This document shows, in pieces, positions 34,809 to 44,349 of a stretch of 64,000 nt of DNA. The translations under genes were made by a program, and so were the position numbers. The stretch is from contig NZ_PQBS01000035.1 of assembly GCF_002911695.1 (NCBI RefSeq), forward strand, positions 62,001 to 126,000, in the 5' to 3' direction. Source of the stretch: Gracilimonas amylolytica (GTDB taxonomy: Bacteria > Bacteroidota > Rhodothermia > Balneolales > Balneolaceae). How positions within the stretch are numbered: position 1 is the first letter of the stretch; each line of letters starts with the position of its first letter. The notes under the pieces are model-generated. The model saw only the letters and a list, made by a program, of their open reading frames with translations, did no database searches and was not told where the DNA came from.

Positions 34809-36347
34809 CTAACGCAATACCTTCACTTCTAAACTGCTCGGGTATTCTGATGTGTGATAAATTCGCTGAGTTGCCTTAATAAAATCACTTTCACTCGCTT
34901 TAAAAATGTTCGGCACATAGGATTGAGGATTCAGATCAAACAAAGGGAACCAGGTACTCTGGATCTGAACCTGGATCTTATGCCCTTTTTTAAAGGTGTG
35001 ATATACATCCTGAAGCGGAAGGTCTATATATGTTACTTTGTTTGGTTCGAAGGGCTCAGGTTTTTCATAACTGTTTCTGAACCGTCCCCGAATCGCTTCA
35101 CTTCTGACGAGCTGATGATAATTATCGAGTTCCACCCCACCCGGAGTGTGTTCTCCTTCCTCTACGCTTGGTGGATAAATATCGATCAGTTTTACAAAGA
35201 AATCTGACGCCGTTCCTGTAGTTGAAACATATAGATTGGCAAGTATATCTCCGGCCAGGGTGACATCCTCCTTAAGTACTTCCGTCTCGAAAGTGATCAC
35301 ATCGGACCTTCTTGCTGCAAATCGCTGATCGGATGTCATATAAGCACGTGGAATGAACACTAATTCATCATTTTCAGTATATGGAACCGGATTTTCGGGA
35401 TCACTCATATACTCTGTAAAGGTATCAGAAGATGTTGAAGGTTTGTCTGCCAATGCCCCGTCACCATTGAAAAACCACGTGGACGTTTCTGCATTTTTAG
35501 GCGGCCATTCCGTAAAGGTAGACCATGCTCCTTTTCCGGTATCATACATATAAGCTTCAGGTAACTCTTCGTGATCAGCACCTTTCAGGTACTTCATGAA
35601 AAAGGGATATTCGATCTCTTTTCGGTAGAATTCCGAGATCCCTTCCCCAAAATAGATCTCTCCAACACTTTGATGCGGACTCGGGCTGGACCATTGTCCG
35701 TGGCTCCAGGGCCCCATTACGAGGATGTTCTTGGTGCCTGGATTCTTTTCCTCAATTGACCTGTAAGTATTTAACGGACCGTATAGATCTTCCGCATCAA
35801 ACCAACCACCAACCGTCATAACCGGATGATCAATATCCTTCAGATGCGGAAGTATATTTCGGCTTTGCCAGAATTCATCGTAATTGGGGTGTTCTGATAA
35901 TTCCTTCCAAAAGAAGTTTTCTTCTCCATAGTATTCCGATGACTTGCTAAGCGGGGTCAGTTCTGAATACAACAGGTACATATCATTCGTAAACACATCC
36001 GGAAAATCGTACCAAGACGTATCGGTAGGGCCATCATGCTGCAAGCCAAACAAATTGGTCACATACCAATATCCCATAGTGTAAGCGCCATGGTGGTGGA
36101 AATCATCAAAGAAAAAATCGGCAATGGGAGCTTGTGGTGAAGAAGCAGCCAGAGCCGGATGCGCATCGGGTAAGGCCGCTGTGGTATAAAACCCGGGGTA
36201 GGATATCCCCCACTGCCCTACTTTCCCATTATTGTTGGGAATATTATTGATCAGCCATTCGATGGTATCATAGGTATCCGAGCTTTCATCCACCATACTT
36301 TCATCGGTTCTGTTTGGAGTCATCGTCGTGTATTGCCCTTCCGACAT
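34809..36347 (-). CDS. 3' fragment of the S15 hydrolase (catalytic core)
   Basis: This 512-codon frame begins at an ATG inside the second copy of the 7-bp repeat. It holds the nucleophile Ser49 in GQWGISYPG, the acid and the catalytic His regions, and the C-terminal jelly-roll domain (from about 320). It lacks the signal peptide and the first strands of the fold, so a protein from re-initiation here would stay in the cytoplasm and may not fold. A purine-rich stretch precedes the ATG, so some translation is possible. Confidence 0.5.
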   Translation of the reverse strand: MSEGQYTTMTPNRTDESMVDESSDTYDTIEWLINNIPNNNGKVGQWGISYPGFYTTAALPDAHPALAASSPQAPIADFFFDDFHHHGAYTMGYWYVTNLFGLQHDGPTDTSWYDFPDVFTNDMYLLYSELTPLSKSSEYYGEENFFWKELSEHPNYDEFWQSRNILPHLKDIDHPVMTVGGWFDAEDLYGPLNTYRSIEEKNPGTKNILVMGPWSHGQWSSPSPHQSVGEIYFGEGISEFYRKEIEYPFFMKYLKGADHEELPEAYMYDTGKGAWSTFTEWPPKNAETSTWFFNGDGALADKPSTSSDTFTEYMSDPENPVPYTENDELVFIPRAYMTSDQRFAARRSDVITFETEVLKEDVTLAGDILANLYVSTTGTASDFFVKLIDIYPPSVEEGEHTPGGVELDNYHQLVRSEAIRGRFRNSYEKPEPFEPNKVTYIDLPLQDVYHTFKKGHKIQVQIQSTWFPLFDLNPQSYVPNIFKASESDFIKATQRIYHTSEYPSSLEVKVLR

Positions 36348-36684
36348 CCGACATCCACCTTCCCCTTACATCCTGGCAAACAATGATAAATCCCTCGGCT
36401 TGCAGATCCGGATTTCTAATGATGTTATCGGGAATGGCATCTTCAGCGTAAGGAGCACAACTGTAGGGAGTTCGGGTCATTAATATCGGGTAATCACGGG
36501 AGGCATCATTGGGAGCATACACGATTGTATGAAGTTTAACCCCATCTCGCATCTCAATATAGTATTGTGATTTTTCATAATCAGTACTTTTTAAACCGGT
36601 TTGCTGAGCAAATAACGGTATAGCACCCAAAACAAAAATCAGAACCAAGCCAACTTCTTTCAGATCTTCTTTAAATATTCTCAT
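36301..36684 (-). CDS. 5' fragment of the S15 hydrolase
   Basis: This 127-codon frame encodes the signal peptide (about residues 8-27, ending in FAQ) and the N-terminal strands, RDGVKLHTIVYAP and ILMTRTPYSC, up to DVRGRWMS. The last 17 residues after that are frameshift product unlike the family. Start ATG at 36684. Confidence 0.5.
   Translation of the reverse strand: MRIFKEDLKEVGLVLIFVLGAIPLFAQQTGLKSTDYEKSQYYIEMRDGVKLHTIVYAPNDASRDYPILMTRTPYSCAPYAEDAIPDNIIRNPDLQAEGFIIVCQDVRGRWMSDVGRAIHDDDSKQNR
36341..36354. repeat. 7-bp tandem duplication causing the frameshift
   Basis: CCGACAT occurs twice in tandem (36341-36347 and 36348-36354); on the coding strand this reads ATGTCGG twice. One copy gives the family-conserved reading RWMSEGQY. 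Two copies shift the frame by +1. Confidence 0.9.
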
Positions 36685-37039
36685 GACATTTATTCTTTTA
36701 TGTTATGTGGTAACTCTCTGACTACTACCTGGTGTTCAGTGATCATAAATAAATCACCATTCCGGAAATATTACATTCCAATAGTCTATTGAATTGTAGT
36801 AATTTAGGTCCCCGTATCCAACACTTTTTAACTCTTTTAAACTGTATTAATACAGGTTAGAACAACTGAATTTTTTGCATCTTCTATGACCCCAAGTTTT
36901 ATCGTTTTTTAAATATGTAATCCTTAATTTTAGGGTTAAATTCTAAAACCGGTTATCGGTTAAGAATGAATCATATTCAAGGAATTTACATTAGCACTTT
37001 AAATCGCTGTAAAAATACCGCACGAGGTTAAACAGACCA
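36685..37039. other. 355-bp gene-free divergent region before kgd
   Basis: A/T-rich DNA between the divergent S15 hydrolase remnant and the 2-oxoglutarate dehydrogenase gene. I see no RNA gene or plausible ORF. The only structured element is a perfect 14-bp palindrome, CTGTATTAATACAG, at 36842-36855, about 185 nt before the kgd start. The region is long enough for two promoters, but I cannot place a confident one. Confidence 0.5.
36842..36855. promoter_or_regulatory. 14-bp palindrome upstream of kgd
   Basis: CTGTATTAATACAG is a perfect inverted repeat with no spacer. It resembles the operators of TetR- or GntR-type repressors in general form only. It could control kgd (plus) or the hydrolase (minus). 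Confidence 0.35.
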
Positions 37040-40000
37040 TTGAAATCACTTGAAGCCGTCTTCGGCCCTAATTCCGCACTTGTAGAAGAATTATACGATC
37101 AATACCAAAACGACCCATCATCGGTTCCTGCGCACTGGAAGCGTTATTTTGATGAGCTGGAAGGTAAACCGGTCGACCAAACTGAACCTGCAGATCTTCA
37201 GCCTTCTGAAAGCAGTTCGACATCTACACCGGCTCAAAAAACTCAGGCAAGTCCTCAAAAACAGACGCAACAACAAGCGCCTAAGAAGGAACCGGAAGCT
37301 CCAAAAAATGCTCAGCTTGAGAAGATCAAAGGGGTTGCTACCAAGATCGTCGAGAACATGGATGAGTCGCTTGACGTACCTACCGCCACTTCCCTGCGTG
37401 TGCTTCCTGTTAAAATGATGGTTGAAGATCGTGCGATCATCAACAGGCATTTGTTGCAGCGGAATGAGCCAAAGGCTTCATTCACGCACTTTATTGCCTG
37501 GGCGATCATTCGGGCCCTTAAAGAATTCCCAAACCTGAACAGCTCTTATCTGTACAAGGATAATAATCACTATCGGGTGATCCCAGATTCCGTGAATCTC
37601 GGTGTAGCGGTTGACCTCCAGGCTAAAGATGGCTCCCGTAACCTGGTTGTACCAAATATCAAGGGCGTTGATAAAATGAACTTCAAGGAGTTCCTGCATG
37701 CTTATGCTGAACTCGTTGACAAAGCCCGAAACGGAAATCTTCAGATCGAAGATTTTCAAGGCACAACCATCAGTATCACTAATCCCGGAACGATCGGTAC
37801 TGTTTCATCCGTACCCCGGCTTATGAAAACACAGGGTGCTATTATTGCAACCGGTGCCATTGATTATCCGGCCGAGTACCGTGCCATGTCTAAAGAAATC
37901 CTGAACCAGTTGGGGGTCAGTAAGGTAATGACGGTTACTTCCACCTACGACCACCGCATTATTCAGGGTGCCGAATCCGGTATGTTCCTGAAAAAGATTG
38001 ATGATCTGTTAAGCGGACAGGAAGATTTTTATGATCAGATCTTTTCAGATCTCGATATCCCATACGAGCCTCTTCCATATGGAGAAGATAATTACAGCGG
38101 ACCATTCTCTGACAGTCAGAATACCTTGGAGCACGATCAGCGTGTGGTTGGCGTGTACCGCCTCATCAATATGTATCGCATGCGCGGTCATGTTCTTGCA
38201 GACCTGGATCCGCTTGGTAAAGAACCGGGTAAGAATCCCGAGCTTGATCTTGAATATTATGGGTTATCGCTCTGGGATCTGGACCGTGAATTTTACTGCG
38301 GTGGCTTAGGCGGTAAAGAGCGTGCTACACTGCGTGAGATCCTGAATCTTCTCCGCGATACCTATTGCGGTAACATTGGTGTGGAATACATGCACATCCT
38401 GGATCTGGAAGAACGCAAATGGTTGCGTGAAGCCATGGAATCTACCGGTAATAATGCACAGCTGTCGAAGGATGATAAACGTGAGATCCTGCATAAACTC
38501 AATCAGGCGATGGCCTTTGAGGAATTTCTGCACAAAAAGTACATCGGTCACAAGCGTTTTTCTTTAGAGGGAGCCGATACGCTGATCCCTATGATCCACT
38601 TCATGCTTGAAAAAGCCGGAGTACACGGTATTGAGAAATTCTTTTTAGGAATGGCACACCGCGGGCGCTTAAACATGCTGGTTAACATCATGAATAAGCC
38701 GTATCACAAGGTATTTGCAGAATTTGAAGGCAACATCGACCCTGCATCAATTCAGGGTTCCGGGGATGTGAAGTATCACCTTGGTGCCAAAGGAATTCAT
38801 AAAGCAGCCAATGGTTCTGAGATCGAATTGCAACTGATGCCTAACCCTTCTCACCTCGAAGCCGTAAATCCTGTAGTTGAAGGAGCCGTAAGAGCCATGC
38901 AGGATCATCACGACAAAGAAGATCCCGAAAAACGCGTAGTACCGGTTCTGATGCACGGGGATGCTGCCTTTGCAGGTCAGGGTGTTGTTACTGAAACCCT
39001 GAATATGTCACAACTGGAAGGTTATAAAACAGGAGGAACGGTTCACATTATCATCAATAACCAGATCGGTTTTACCACCCTTCCGAAAGACGGCCGCTCA
39101 ACAGAATACGCGTCCGATATTGCAAAAACCGTATTGGCACCGATCTTCCATGTGAACGGAGACACACCTGAAGCAGCCGTTCACGCTATTCAAATGGCAT
39201 TGGATTATCGCCAGAAATTTGGCAAAGACGTAGTTATTGATCTTATCGGTTATCGTAAGCACGGTCACAACGAAGGCGACGAACCTGCGTTTACACAGCC
39301 GGGTATGTACAAAGAGATCAACGATCATTCTCCGGTGCGTGATGTATATACTGAACATCTCGTTAAAAATGGCGAGCTGACCAAAGAAGAAACTCAGCAG
39401 ATCTTTGATGAGTTCGATCAGTTATTACAGGAAGCTTTTGAGGATGCCAAGAAAGCCCCGAACCTCGAAGTGACCGACAACCTGATAGATCGTACTGAAA
39501 CTCCTCAGGATGAGTGGAAAGCTTACCCCGATACCACCTATTCAGCTGAGGAACTCAAAGAAATTGCGGTTAAACTAAATACCGTACCTAAAGATTTTGA
39601 TGCCAATCCTAAACTGCTGAAACAGTTGGCCAAGCGTGCTGAGATCGTCAATAACAATGAGAAGAAGATCGACTGGGGTTTTGCCGAGTTATTGGCATTC
39701 GGTTCGCTCCTCAAAACAGGAACAACGATCCGTTTAACAGGTCAGGATGTGGAACGAGGTACTTTCTCTCACCGGCATTCAGTACTTCACGGTACCGAGA
39801 CGAACCAGAAATTCATTCCGTTGAATAATCTGTCTGAGGATCAGGCAAAATTCCATGTTTACAACAGCTTACTCAGTGAGTTTGCTGCTCTTGGCTACGA
39901 GTTCGGTTACAGTGCCGAAAAACTGGATGCCCTGGTGATCTGGGAAGCTCAGTTTGGTGATTTTGCCAACGGAGCACAGGTCATTATCGATCAGTTTGTA

Positions 40001-40696
40001 AGCTCCAGTGAGGCGAAATGGGGGCAGCGCTCTAACCTGGTGATGAACCTTCCTCACGGTTATGAAGGTCAGGGCCCGGAACACTCTTCTGCCAGACTGG
40101 AACGATATCTGCAGCTGTGTGCCGAGGATAACATGCAGGTTATGAACGTAACCACACCGGCACAGTATTATCACATGCTTCGCCGTCAGGCTCTGTCTGA
40201 GGTAAAACGCCCGGCGATTCTGATGACACCAAAGAGTCTTTTACGTCATCCAATGGCAACCTCCAGCCGTGATGAACTGGCAGATGGTAAATTCCAGCCA
40301 TTTATTATTGATAAAGATTTCACGGATCCAAAGGATCTTAAACGCTTAGTGATCTGCTCCGGTAAGGTCTATTACGATCTTCTGAAATACAGACAGGAAA
40401 ATGAGATCAGCAATGTTGCCATAGCCCGACTCGAGCAATTCTATCCGTTTGCGGATGATGAGATCGAAGAGCAGCTTAAAGATTTTACCTCTATTAAAGA
40501 CATAGTGTGGTGTCAGGAAGAGCCTAAGAATATGGGCGCGTGGACCTTTGTAGCTCCACGATTCATGGAGCTGTTGCAAGACGGACAGAAATTACGTTAT
40601 GTTGGGAGACAGGCATCTGCTTCCCCGGCAGCAGGACAGAAGAAGATCCATGAAGCCGAGCAAAACCGCCTGGTCGAGGAAGCACTTAATATTTAA
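37040..40696 (+). CDS. kgd: Multifunctional 2-oxoglutarate dehydrogenase (E2-like domain fused to E1)
   Basis: A 1218-residue enzyme of the TCA cycle. Residues 1-45 are the E1o N-terminal segment (LVEELYDQYQNDPSS), then a Pro/Gln/Lys linker (about 48-92). Residues about 95-340 form a succinyltransferase (E2) catalytic domain without a lipoyl domain, ending in DHRIIQGAESG with His305. The rest is the thiamine-diphosphate E1 (about 350-1218), with GDAAFAGQG (about 640) and GHNEGDEPAFTQP. This is the architecture of mycobacterial KGD/corynebacterial OdhA, in which a separate lipoyl-bearing E2 supplies the swinging arm. The start codon is TTG (37040); the next upstream in-frame stop is at 37010, and the protein begins just where the family does. 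Confidence 0.93.
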   Translation: MKSLEAVFGPNSALVEELYDQYQNDPSSVPAHWKRYFDELEGKPVDQTEPADLQPSESSSTSTPAQKTQASPQKQTQQQAPKKEPEAPKNAQLEKIKGVATKIVENMDESLDVPTATSLRVLPVKMMVEDRAIINRHLLQRNEPKASFTHFIAWAIIRALKEFPNLNSSYLYKDNNHYRVIPDSVNLGVAVDLQAKDGSRNLVVPNIKGVDKMNFKEFLHAYAELVDKARNGNLQIEDFQGTTISITNPGTIGTVSSVPRLMKTQGAIIATGAIDYPAEYRAMSKEILNQLGVSKVMTVTSTYDHRIIQGAESGMFLKKIDDLLSGQEDFYDQIFSDLDIPYEPLPYGEDNYSGPFSDSQNTLEHDQRVVGVYRLINMYRMRGHVLADLDPLGKEPGKNPELDLEYYGLSLWDLDREFYCGGLGGKERATLREILNLLRDTYCGNIGVEYMHILDLEERKWLREAMESTGNNAQLSKDDKREILHKLNQAMAFEEFLHKKYIGHKRFSLEGADTLIPMIHFMLEKAGVHGIEKFFLGMAHRGRLNMLVNIMNKPYHKVFAEFEGNIDPASIQGSGDVKYHLGAKGIHKAANGSEIELQLMPNPSHLEAVNPVVEGAVRAMQDHHDKEDPEKRVVPVLMHGDAAFAGQGVVTETLNMSQLEGYKTGGTVHIIINNQIGFTTLPKDGRSTEYASDIAKTVLAPIFHVNGDTPEAAVHAIQMALDYRQKFGKDVVIDLIGYRKHGHNEGDEPAFTQPGMYKEINDHSPVRDVYTEHLVKNGELTKEETQQIFDEFDQLLQEAFEDAKKAPNLEVTDNLIDRTETPQDEWKAYPDTTYSAEELKEIAVKLNTVPKDFDANPKLLKQLAKRAEIVNNNEKKIDWGFAELLAFGSLLKTGTTIRLTGQDVERGTFSHRHSVLHGTETNQKFIPLNNLSEDQAKFHVYNSLLSEFAALGYEFGYSAEKLDALVIWEAQFGDFANGAQVIIDQFVSSSEAKWGQRSNLVMNLPHGYEGQGPEHSSARLERYLQLCAEDNMQVMNVTTPAQYYHMLRRQALSEVKRPAILMTPKSLLRHPMATSSRDELADGKFQPFIIDKDFTDPKDLKRLVICSGKVYYDLLKYRQENEISNVAIARLEQFYPFADDEIEEQLKDFTSIKDIVWCQEEPKNMGAWTFVAPRFMELLQDGQKLRYVGRQASASPAAGQKKIHEAEQNRLVEEALNI

Positions 40697-40704
40697 CCTA
40701 CTGT

Positions 40705-41061
40705 ATGGCCTCTAAAACCTCACATATTGCAGCTATGGTACTGATCGTTTTCTTTTTCAGTGCCTGCAATTCCTCCGCTGATAAGGATCTGGATGTGATT
40801 CAAGATATTGAGGGAACACTGATCTGGGGTGGTTCCCCTGCCGTTGACGGAATCGGTGTTGTTTTAGAGGCCGGAAGTATGACTTACGGAATACCCGGTG
40901 AAAAGTTTGATCATTCCGATCTTTTCTTTGAAAATTCCAACTCTGTAAATATAAAAACAGATCTGATGTTGACCGGTGAGAAAACCGTAAGAGGCTGGGG
41001 GGTGACCTACGAAGAAGCTATTCTGGTGAAACCGGAAAGGTTATCGCAGACGTCTGAGTAA
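40705..41061 (+). CDS. Small hypothetical lipoprotein
   Basis: A 118-residue protein I do not recognise. A hydrophobic signal ends with the lipobox FFSAC (Cys at about residue 21). The mature part is short, acidic and rich in beta-forming residues (EGTLIWGGSPAVDGIGVVLEAG). It starts 8 nt after the kgd stop on the same strand and may be co-transcribed, but nothing links it to the TCA cycle by sequence. Confidence 0.7.
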   Translation: MASKTSHIAAMVLIVFFFSACNSSADKDLDVIQDIEGTLIWGGSPAVDGIGVVLEAGSMTYGIPGEKFDHSDLFFENSNSVNIKTDLMLTGEKTVRGWGVTYEEAILVKPERLSQTSE

Positions 41062-41095
41062 ATTTTATTCTTGAAATCTCTTACAGGATCCGGCA

Positions 41096-41689
41096 ATGGC
41101 AAAAGCAGGAAATGTGGAAGCGTACATATCTGAAAATTCCTTTTGGAAAGAAGGTTTGATCCGATTAAGAGAACTGGTTTTGGAAACAAATCTTGAAGAA
41201 ACCATAAAATGGGGGCAACCTACTTATACCCTTGGTAAAAAGAATGTTTTAGCGATTGGAGCTTTCAAAGGGCATTTTGGTATCTGGTTTTTCAATGGAG
41301 CACTTCTAAATGATCCTGAAAACGTGCTTACAAATGCTCAAGAGGGAAAAACCAAAGCCACTCGACAATTACGCTTCACTTCCCCTGAAGATATTGATGA
41401 AGCAATCGTCCGTAACCTCATTCAGCAGGCTGTCAACAATCAAAAAATGGGGCGTGAAGTTACGATCGATCCCAAACGGGAGGTATCCATTCCTGATGAA
41501 TTGGCGCAGAACTTTTCAAATGATGATGAACTTAAACGTAGATTTCACGATCTAACTCCGGGGCGACAACGTGATTATGCTGAATATATCTCCACAGCCA
41601 AGCAAAGCAAAACGAAGCAGAGAAGACTTGATAAGATCATTCCAATGATCAAGAAAGGAATTGGATTAAATGATAAGTATCAGAAATAA
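41096..41689 (+). CDS. YdeI/OmdA-like DUF1801 family protein
   Basis: A 197-residue cytoplasmic protein. The first 120 residues match the DUF1801 fold (WGQPTYTLGKKNVLAIGAFKGHFGIWFF). The C-terminal 60 form the bacteriocin-protection/OmdA-like helical tail, with FHDLTPGRQRDYAEYI and a basic KTKQRRLDK helix. Members are often called YdeI/OmpD-associated, but their biochemical role is unknown. It is 34 nt downstream of the small lipoprotein gene and convergent with the DUF3224 gene. Confidence 0.85.
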   Translation: MAKAGNVEAYISENSFWKEGLIRLRELVLETNLEETIKWGQPTYTLGKKNVLAIGAFKGHFGIWFFNGALLNDPENVLTNAQEGKTKATRQLRFTSPEDIDEAIVRNLIQQAVNNQKMGREVTIDPKREVSIPDELAQNFSNDDELKRRFHDLTPGRQRDYAEYISTAKQSKTKQRRLDKIIPMIKKGIGLNDKYQK

Positions 41690-41697
41690 GTATTTTC

Positions 41698-42087
41698 TTA
41701 CAATTTAAAATCGAATTCGTAATAATGCTTCCCATTATCACGGATGATCTTCATTTCTCCCGATATACCAGATAAATCACCGGTGCCTGAATCCGGTACG
41801 ACTTCCAGTATCAACCGTTCCTCTCCCTTAGCCATGGTGCCAAAATGTTGTAACACAAAACTGCCCGATTTGCCTTCAAGGTCTCCAGTAAACTGCTCGA
41901 TAGCCACATAACCTGCAGAGCCTTTTGTTGGAGTAAACGCGCTCAACATCTCTCCCTTACTTTCTCCGGAAAGTTTACCGTGAAAGATTTTATCCAGCGA
42001 TCTTCTTCCCAGTGTGATACCCTCTTTTCCTTCAGCATACCCCTTTAATTCGTTTAACTTGACTTCAAATTCTCCTTTAACCTTCAT
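41698..42087 (-). CDS. DUF3224 domain-containing protein
   Basis: A 129-residue single-domain protein. Features of DUF3224 (allene-oxide-cyclase-like barrel) include KIFHGKLSGESKGEML, the GYVAIEQFTGDLEGKSGSFVLQHFG core, and a Gly/Thr-rich VPDSGTGDLSGISGEM segment near the end. Function unknown. Its start overlaps the upstream membrane protein gene by 11 nt, so the two are one transcript. Confidence 0.85.
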   Translation of the reverse strand: MKVKGEFEVKLNELKGYAEGKEGITLGRRSLDKIFHGKLSGESKGEMLSAFTPTKGSAGYVAIEQFTGDLEGKSGSFVLQHFGTMAKGEERLILEVVPDSGTGDLSGISGEMKIIRDNGKHYYEFDFKL

Positions 42088-42508
42088 ATTTCTCCTGTTT
42101 TAATTTATCTGCAATAAATGCTCCTAAATAAGCCATTGGTATGTATGCAATGGTAATATCAACCACAGCAAACCAAATTGGAGAAGGCAGCATTACAACA
42201 TTTGAAACTCCCCCTAACAGGAAAAAACATCCTATAAATAATGCCCATTTCTTAGGTTCTGATACAACCAAATATGCCGTAATTAAAGCTCCTAGTAAAG
42301 TGCCCAGTGCATGAGCCAAGAATGGCATTAAAAAATGCTGGGGTTGAAAGAGATGCATTGCTTCCTGTAAACCTTCCATGGTAGTTACATCCGCACCCTC
42401 AGGTGGCGGTATGACCGATCCGCTGATCATGATGATACCCATATTTAATGCCCCACCTATCAACAAACTTAAGATGGCTACCAGGGCATTTCTCAGAAAT
42501 TGATTCAT
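42077..42508 (-). CDS. Hypothetical four-helix membrane protein
   Basis: A 143-residue protein with four predicted membrane helices (about 5-33, 60-83, 88-107 and 112-132) and a short charged C-terminal tail, KLKQEKYEG. I do not recognise a named family. It overlaps the DUF3224 gene by 11 nt and probably is co-transcribed with it. It lies just after the groEL terminator on the minus strand, so it is a separate unit from groES-groEL. Confidence 0.72.
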   Translation of the reverse strand: MNQFLRNALVAILSLLIGGALNMGIIMISGSVIPPPEGADVTTMEGLQEAMHLFQPQHFLMPFLAHALGTLLGALITAYLVVSEPKKWALFIGCFFLLGGVSNVVMLPSPIWFAVVDITIAYIPMAYLGAFIADKLKQEKYEG

Positions 42509-42561
42509 TATGGTCGTTTTAAATGATTGATGGACAAAAGATTATAGTAAAATATCGCCAT

Positions 42562-42597
42562 AAAAAAATCCCACCCAAAATTAATTGAGTGGGATCT
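42562..42597 (-). terminator. Rho-independent terminator of groES-groEL
   Basis: Arms ATCCCAC (42568-42574) and GTGGGAT (42589-42595) pair perfectly. On the minus strand a run of Ts (plus-strand A run 42562-42568) follows. It lies about 35 nt after the groEL stop codon. Confidence 0.85.
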
Positions 42598-42629
42598 AAA
42601 ATCTAGATCTGAGATTTATGAGGGATGAA

Positions 42630-44300
42630 TTACATCATTCCACCCATGCCTCCCATTCCTGGCATTCCGCCGCCCATTCCGCCTGGCATTCCGCCGCCGT
42701 TGTCATCATCGTCGCCGCCTTTACTTGGCTTCTCAGAGATAACAGCTTCGGTGGTTAGCATCAATCCGGAAACAGAAGCAGCATTTTGCAGAGCTGTTCT
42801 GGTTACTTTTGTAGGATCGATAACACCGGCTTTGATAAGGTCTTCATAGACCTCAGTGCGAGCATTGTATCCGTAAGCGTCTTTGCCTTCAAGTACTTTT
42901 TGTACCACGATGGCTCCTTCAACACCTGCGTTATTGGCAATTGTGCGAAGCGGAGCTTCGATAGCACGTCGGATGATCTGAATACCAACATTCTCATCGT
43001 CATTGGCGCCTTTAACTTTATCAAGTACTGATGAAGAACGCAGCAGAGCAACACCACCACCGGGCACAATGCCTTCTTCTACAGCAGCACGGGTTGCGTG
43101 AAGGGCATCTTCAACGCGGGCTTTCTTCTCTTTCATTTCCACTTCAGAAGCAGCACCAATGTAAAGTACGGCTACACCGCCACTTAGTTTGGCAAGACGC
43201 TCCTGCAGTTTCTCACGATCGTAATCAGACGTGGTATTCTCGATCTGAGATCTGATCTGATTTACACGGCCCTGAATATCTTTATCGTCTCCGTTTCCAT
43301 CAACAATTGTTGTGTTGTCTTTGTCGATGGTTACACGTGAGGCACGGCCTAAGAAATCAAGAGTTGCATTCTCAAGCTTGTATCCACGCTCTTCAGAGAT
43401 CACAGTACCACCGGTCAGGATGGCAATATCTTCAAGCATAGCTTTTCTTCTGTCGCCAAAGCCCGGTGCTTTAACAGCAGCGATCTTCAGAGAACCACGA
43501 AGTTTGTTAACTACCAAGGTAGCCAATGCTTCGCCTTCAATATCTTCAGCAATGATCAGAAGTGGGTTACCACTTTGAACTACTTTCTCAAGAATTGGAA
43601 GCAGGTCCTTCATGTTTGAGATCTTCTTATCAAAGATCAGGATGTAAGGATCTTCCATTTCAGTAACCATCTTCTCAGAGTCGGTTACGAAGTATGGAGA
43701 AAGGTAACCACGGTCGAACTGCATACCTTCTACCGTTTCAAGGTAAGTTTCAGTTCCTTTGGCTTCCTCAACAGTGATCACACCATCTTTACCAACTTTT
43801 TCCATAGCATCGGCGATCAGGTTACCAATGGTTTCGTCATTGTTTGCTGAAATGGTACCGATCTGAGCGATCTCTTTGCGATCGTCAATATCACGGCTCA
43901 TTGATTTCAGCTCAGTAATGATAGCATCCACGGCTTTTTCAATACCGGATTTCAGGTCCATTGGATTGGCACCGGCAGTTACGTTTTTGAGGCCTTCACT
44001 TAAAATAGCCTGTGCAAGAACGGTAGCTGTTGTGGTACCATCACCGGCATTGTCGCTGGTTCTGGAGGCTACTTCTTTAACCATCTGAGCGCCCATATTC
44101 TGGACCTTATCAGACAATTCAATTTCTTTTGCAACGGTTACACCATCTTTAGTTACAGTAGGTGAACCGAATGATTTTTCTATAACAACATTGCGTCCAC
44201 GTGGGCCGAGGGTTACTTTAACCGCATTGGCCAGCTTGTCGACACCTTTCTTCAGGGCGTCGCGTGCTTCAACGTCATAATGAACTAACTTAGCAGACAT
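42630..44300 (-). CDS. groL: Chaperonin GroEL
   Basis: A 556-residue 60 kDa chaperonin, full length. The N-terminal ATP-binding segment [16 protein letters not shown] and the [11 protein letters not shown] loop are intact. The equatorial, intermediate and apical domains run in the usual order, and the C-terminus ends with the flexible Gly-Gly-Met repeats ([13 protein letters not shown]). It follows groES after a 49-nt gap. It is the only groEL in the window. Confidence 0.99.
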   Translation of the reverse strand: MSAKLVHYDVEARDALKKGVDKLANAVKVTLGPRGRNVVIEKSFGSPTVTKDGVTVAKEIELSDKVQNMGAQMVKEVASRTSDNAGDGTTTATVLAQAILSEGLKNVTAGANPMDLKSGIEKAVDAIITELKSMSRDIDDRKEIAQIGTISANNDETIGNLIADAMEKVGKDGVITVEEAKGTETYLETVEGMQFDRGYLSPYFVTDSEKMVTEMEDPYILIFDKKISNMKDLLPILEKVVQSGNPLLIIAEDIEGEALATLVVNKLRGSLKIAAVKAPGFGDRRKAMLEDIAILTGGTVISEERGYKLENATLDFLGRASRVTIDKDNTTIVDGNGDDKDIQGRVNQIRSQIENTTSDYDREKLQERLAKLSGGVAVLYIGAASEVEMKEKKARVEDALHATRAAVEEGIVPGGGVALLRSSSVLDKVKGANDDENVGIQIIRRAIEAPLRTIANNAGVEGAIVVQKVLEGKDAYGYNARTEVYEDLIKAGVIDPTKVTRTALQNAASVSGLMLTTEAVISEKPSKGGDDDDNGGGMPGGMGGGMPGMGGMGGMM

Positions 44301-44349
44301 AATTATCTATAATTTTTAGTTTGTAATTTAATTTCTTGAAAAGGTGGGT

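Larger units (their letters stand above)
34809..36684 (-). pseudogene. CocE/NonD (S15-type) acyl-peptidase or ester hydrolase, frameshifted
   Basis: An exported alpha/beta hydrolase of the CocE/glutaryl-7-ACA acylase/X-Pro dipeptidyl-peptidase S15 group, split into two frames. The 5' part gives a signal peptide, the start of the catalytic fold and CQDVRGRWMS. It then runs out of frame and stops at 36301-36303. The 3' part carries on exactly with MSEGQYTTM and everything else, including Ser in GISYPG, VGGWFDAEDLYG and the catalytic His in GPWSHGQ. The break coincides with a 7-bp tandem duplication (plus strand CCGACAT, 36341-36354). Removing one copy restores a single frame of about 620 codons. 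Inactivation is inferred; slippage or a sequencing error could also explain it. Confidence 0.8.

Noticed and set aside
36685-37039. RNA gene or riboswitch in the longest gene-free gap
   Set aside because: No stable extended secondary structure, tRNA-like cloverleaf or conserved riboswitch core could be found by eye.
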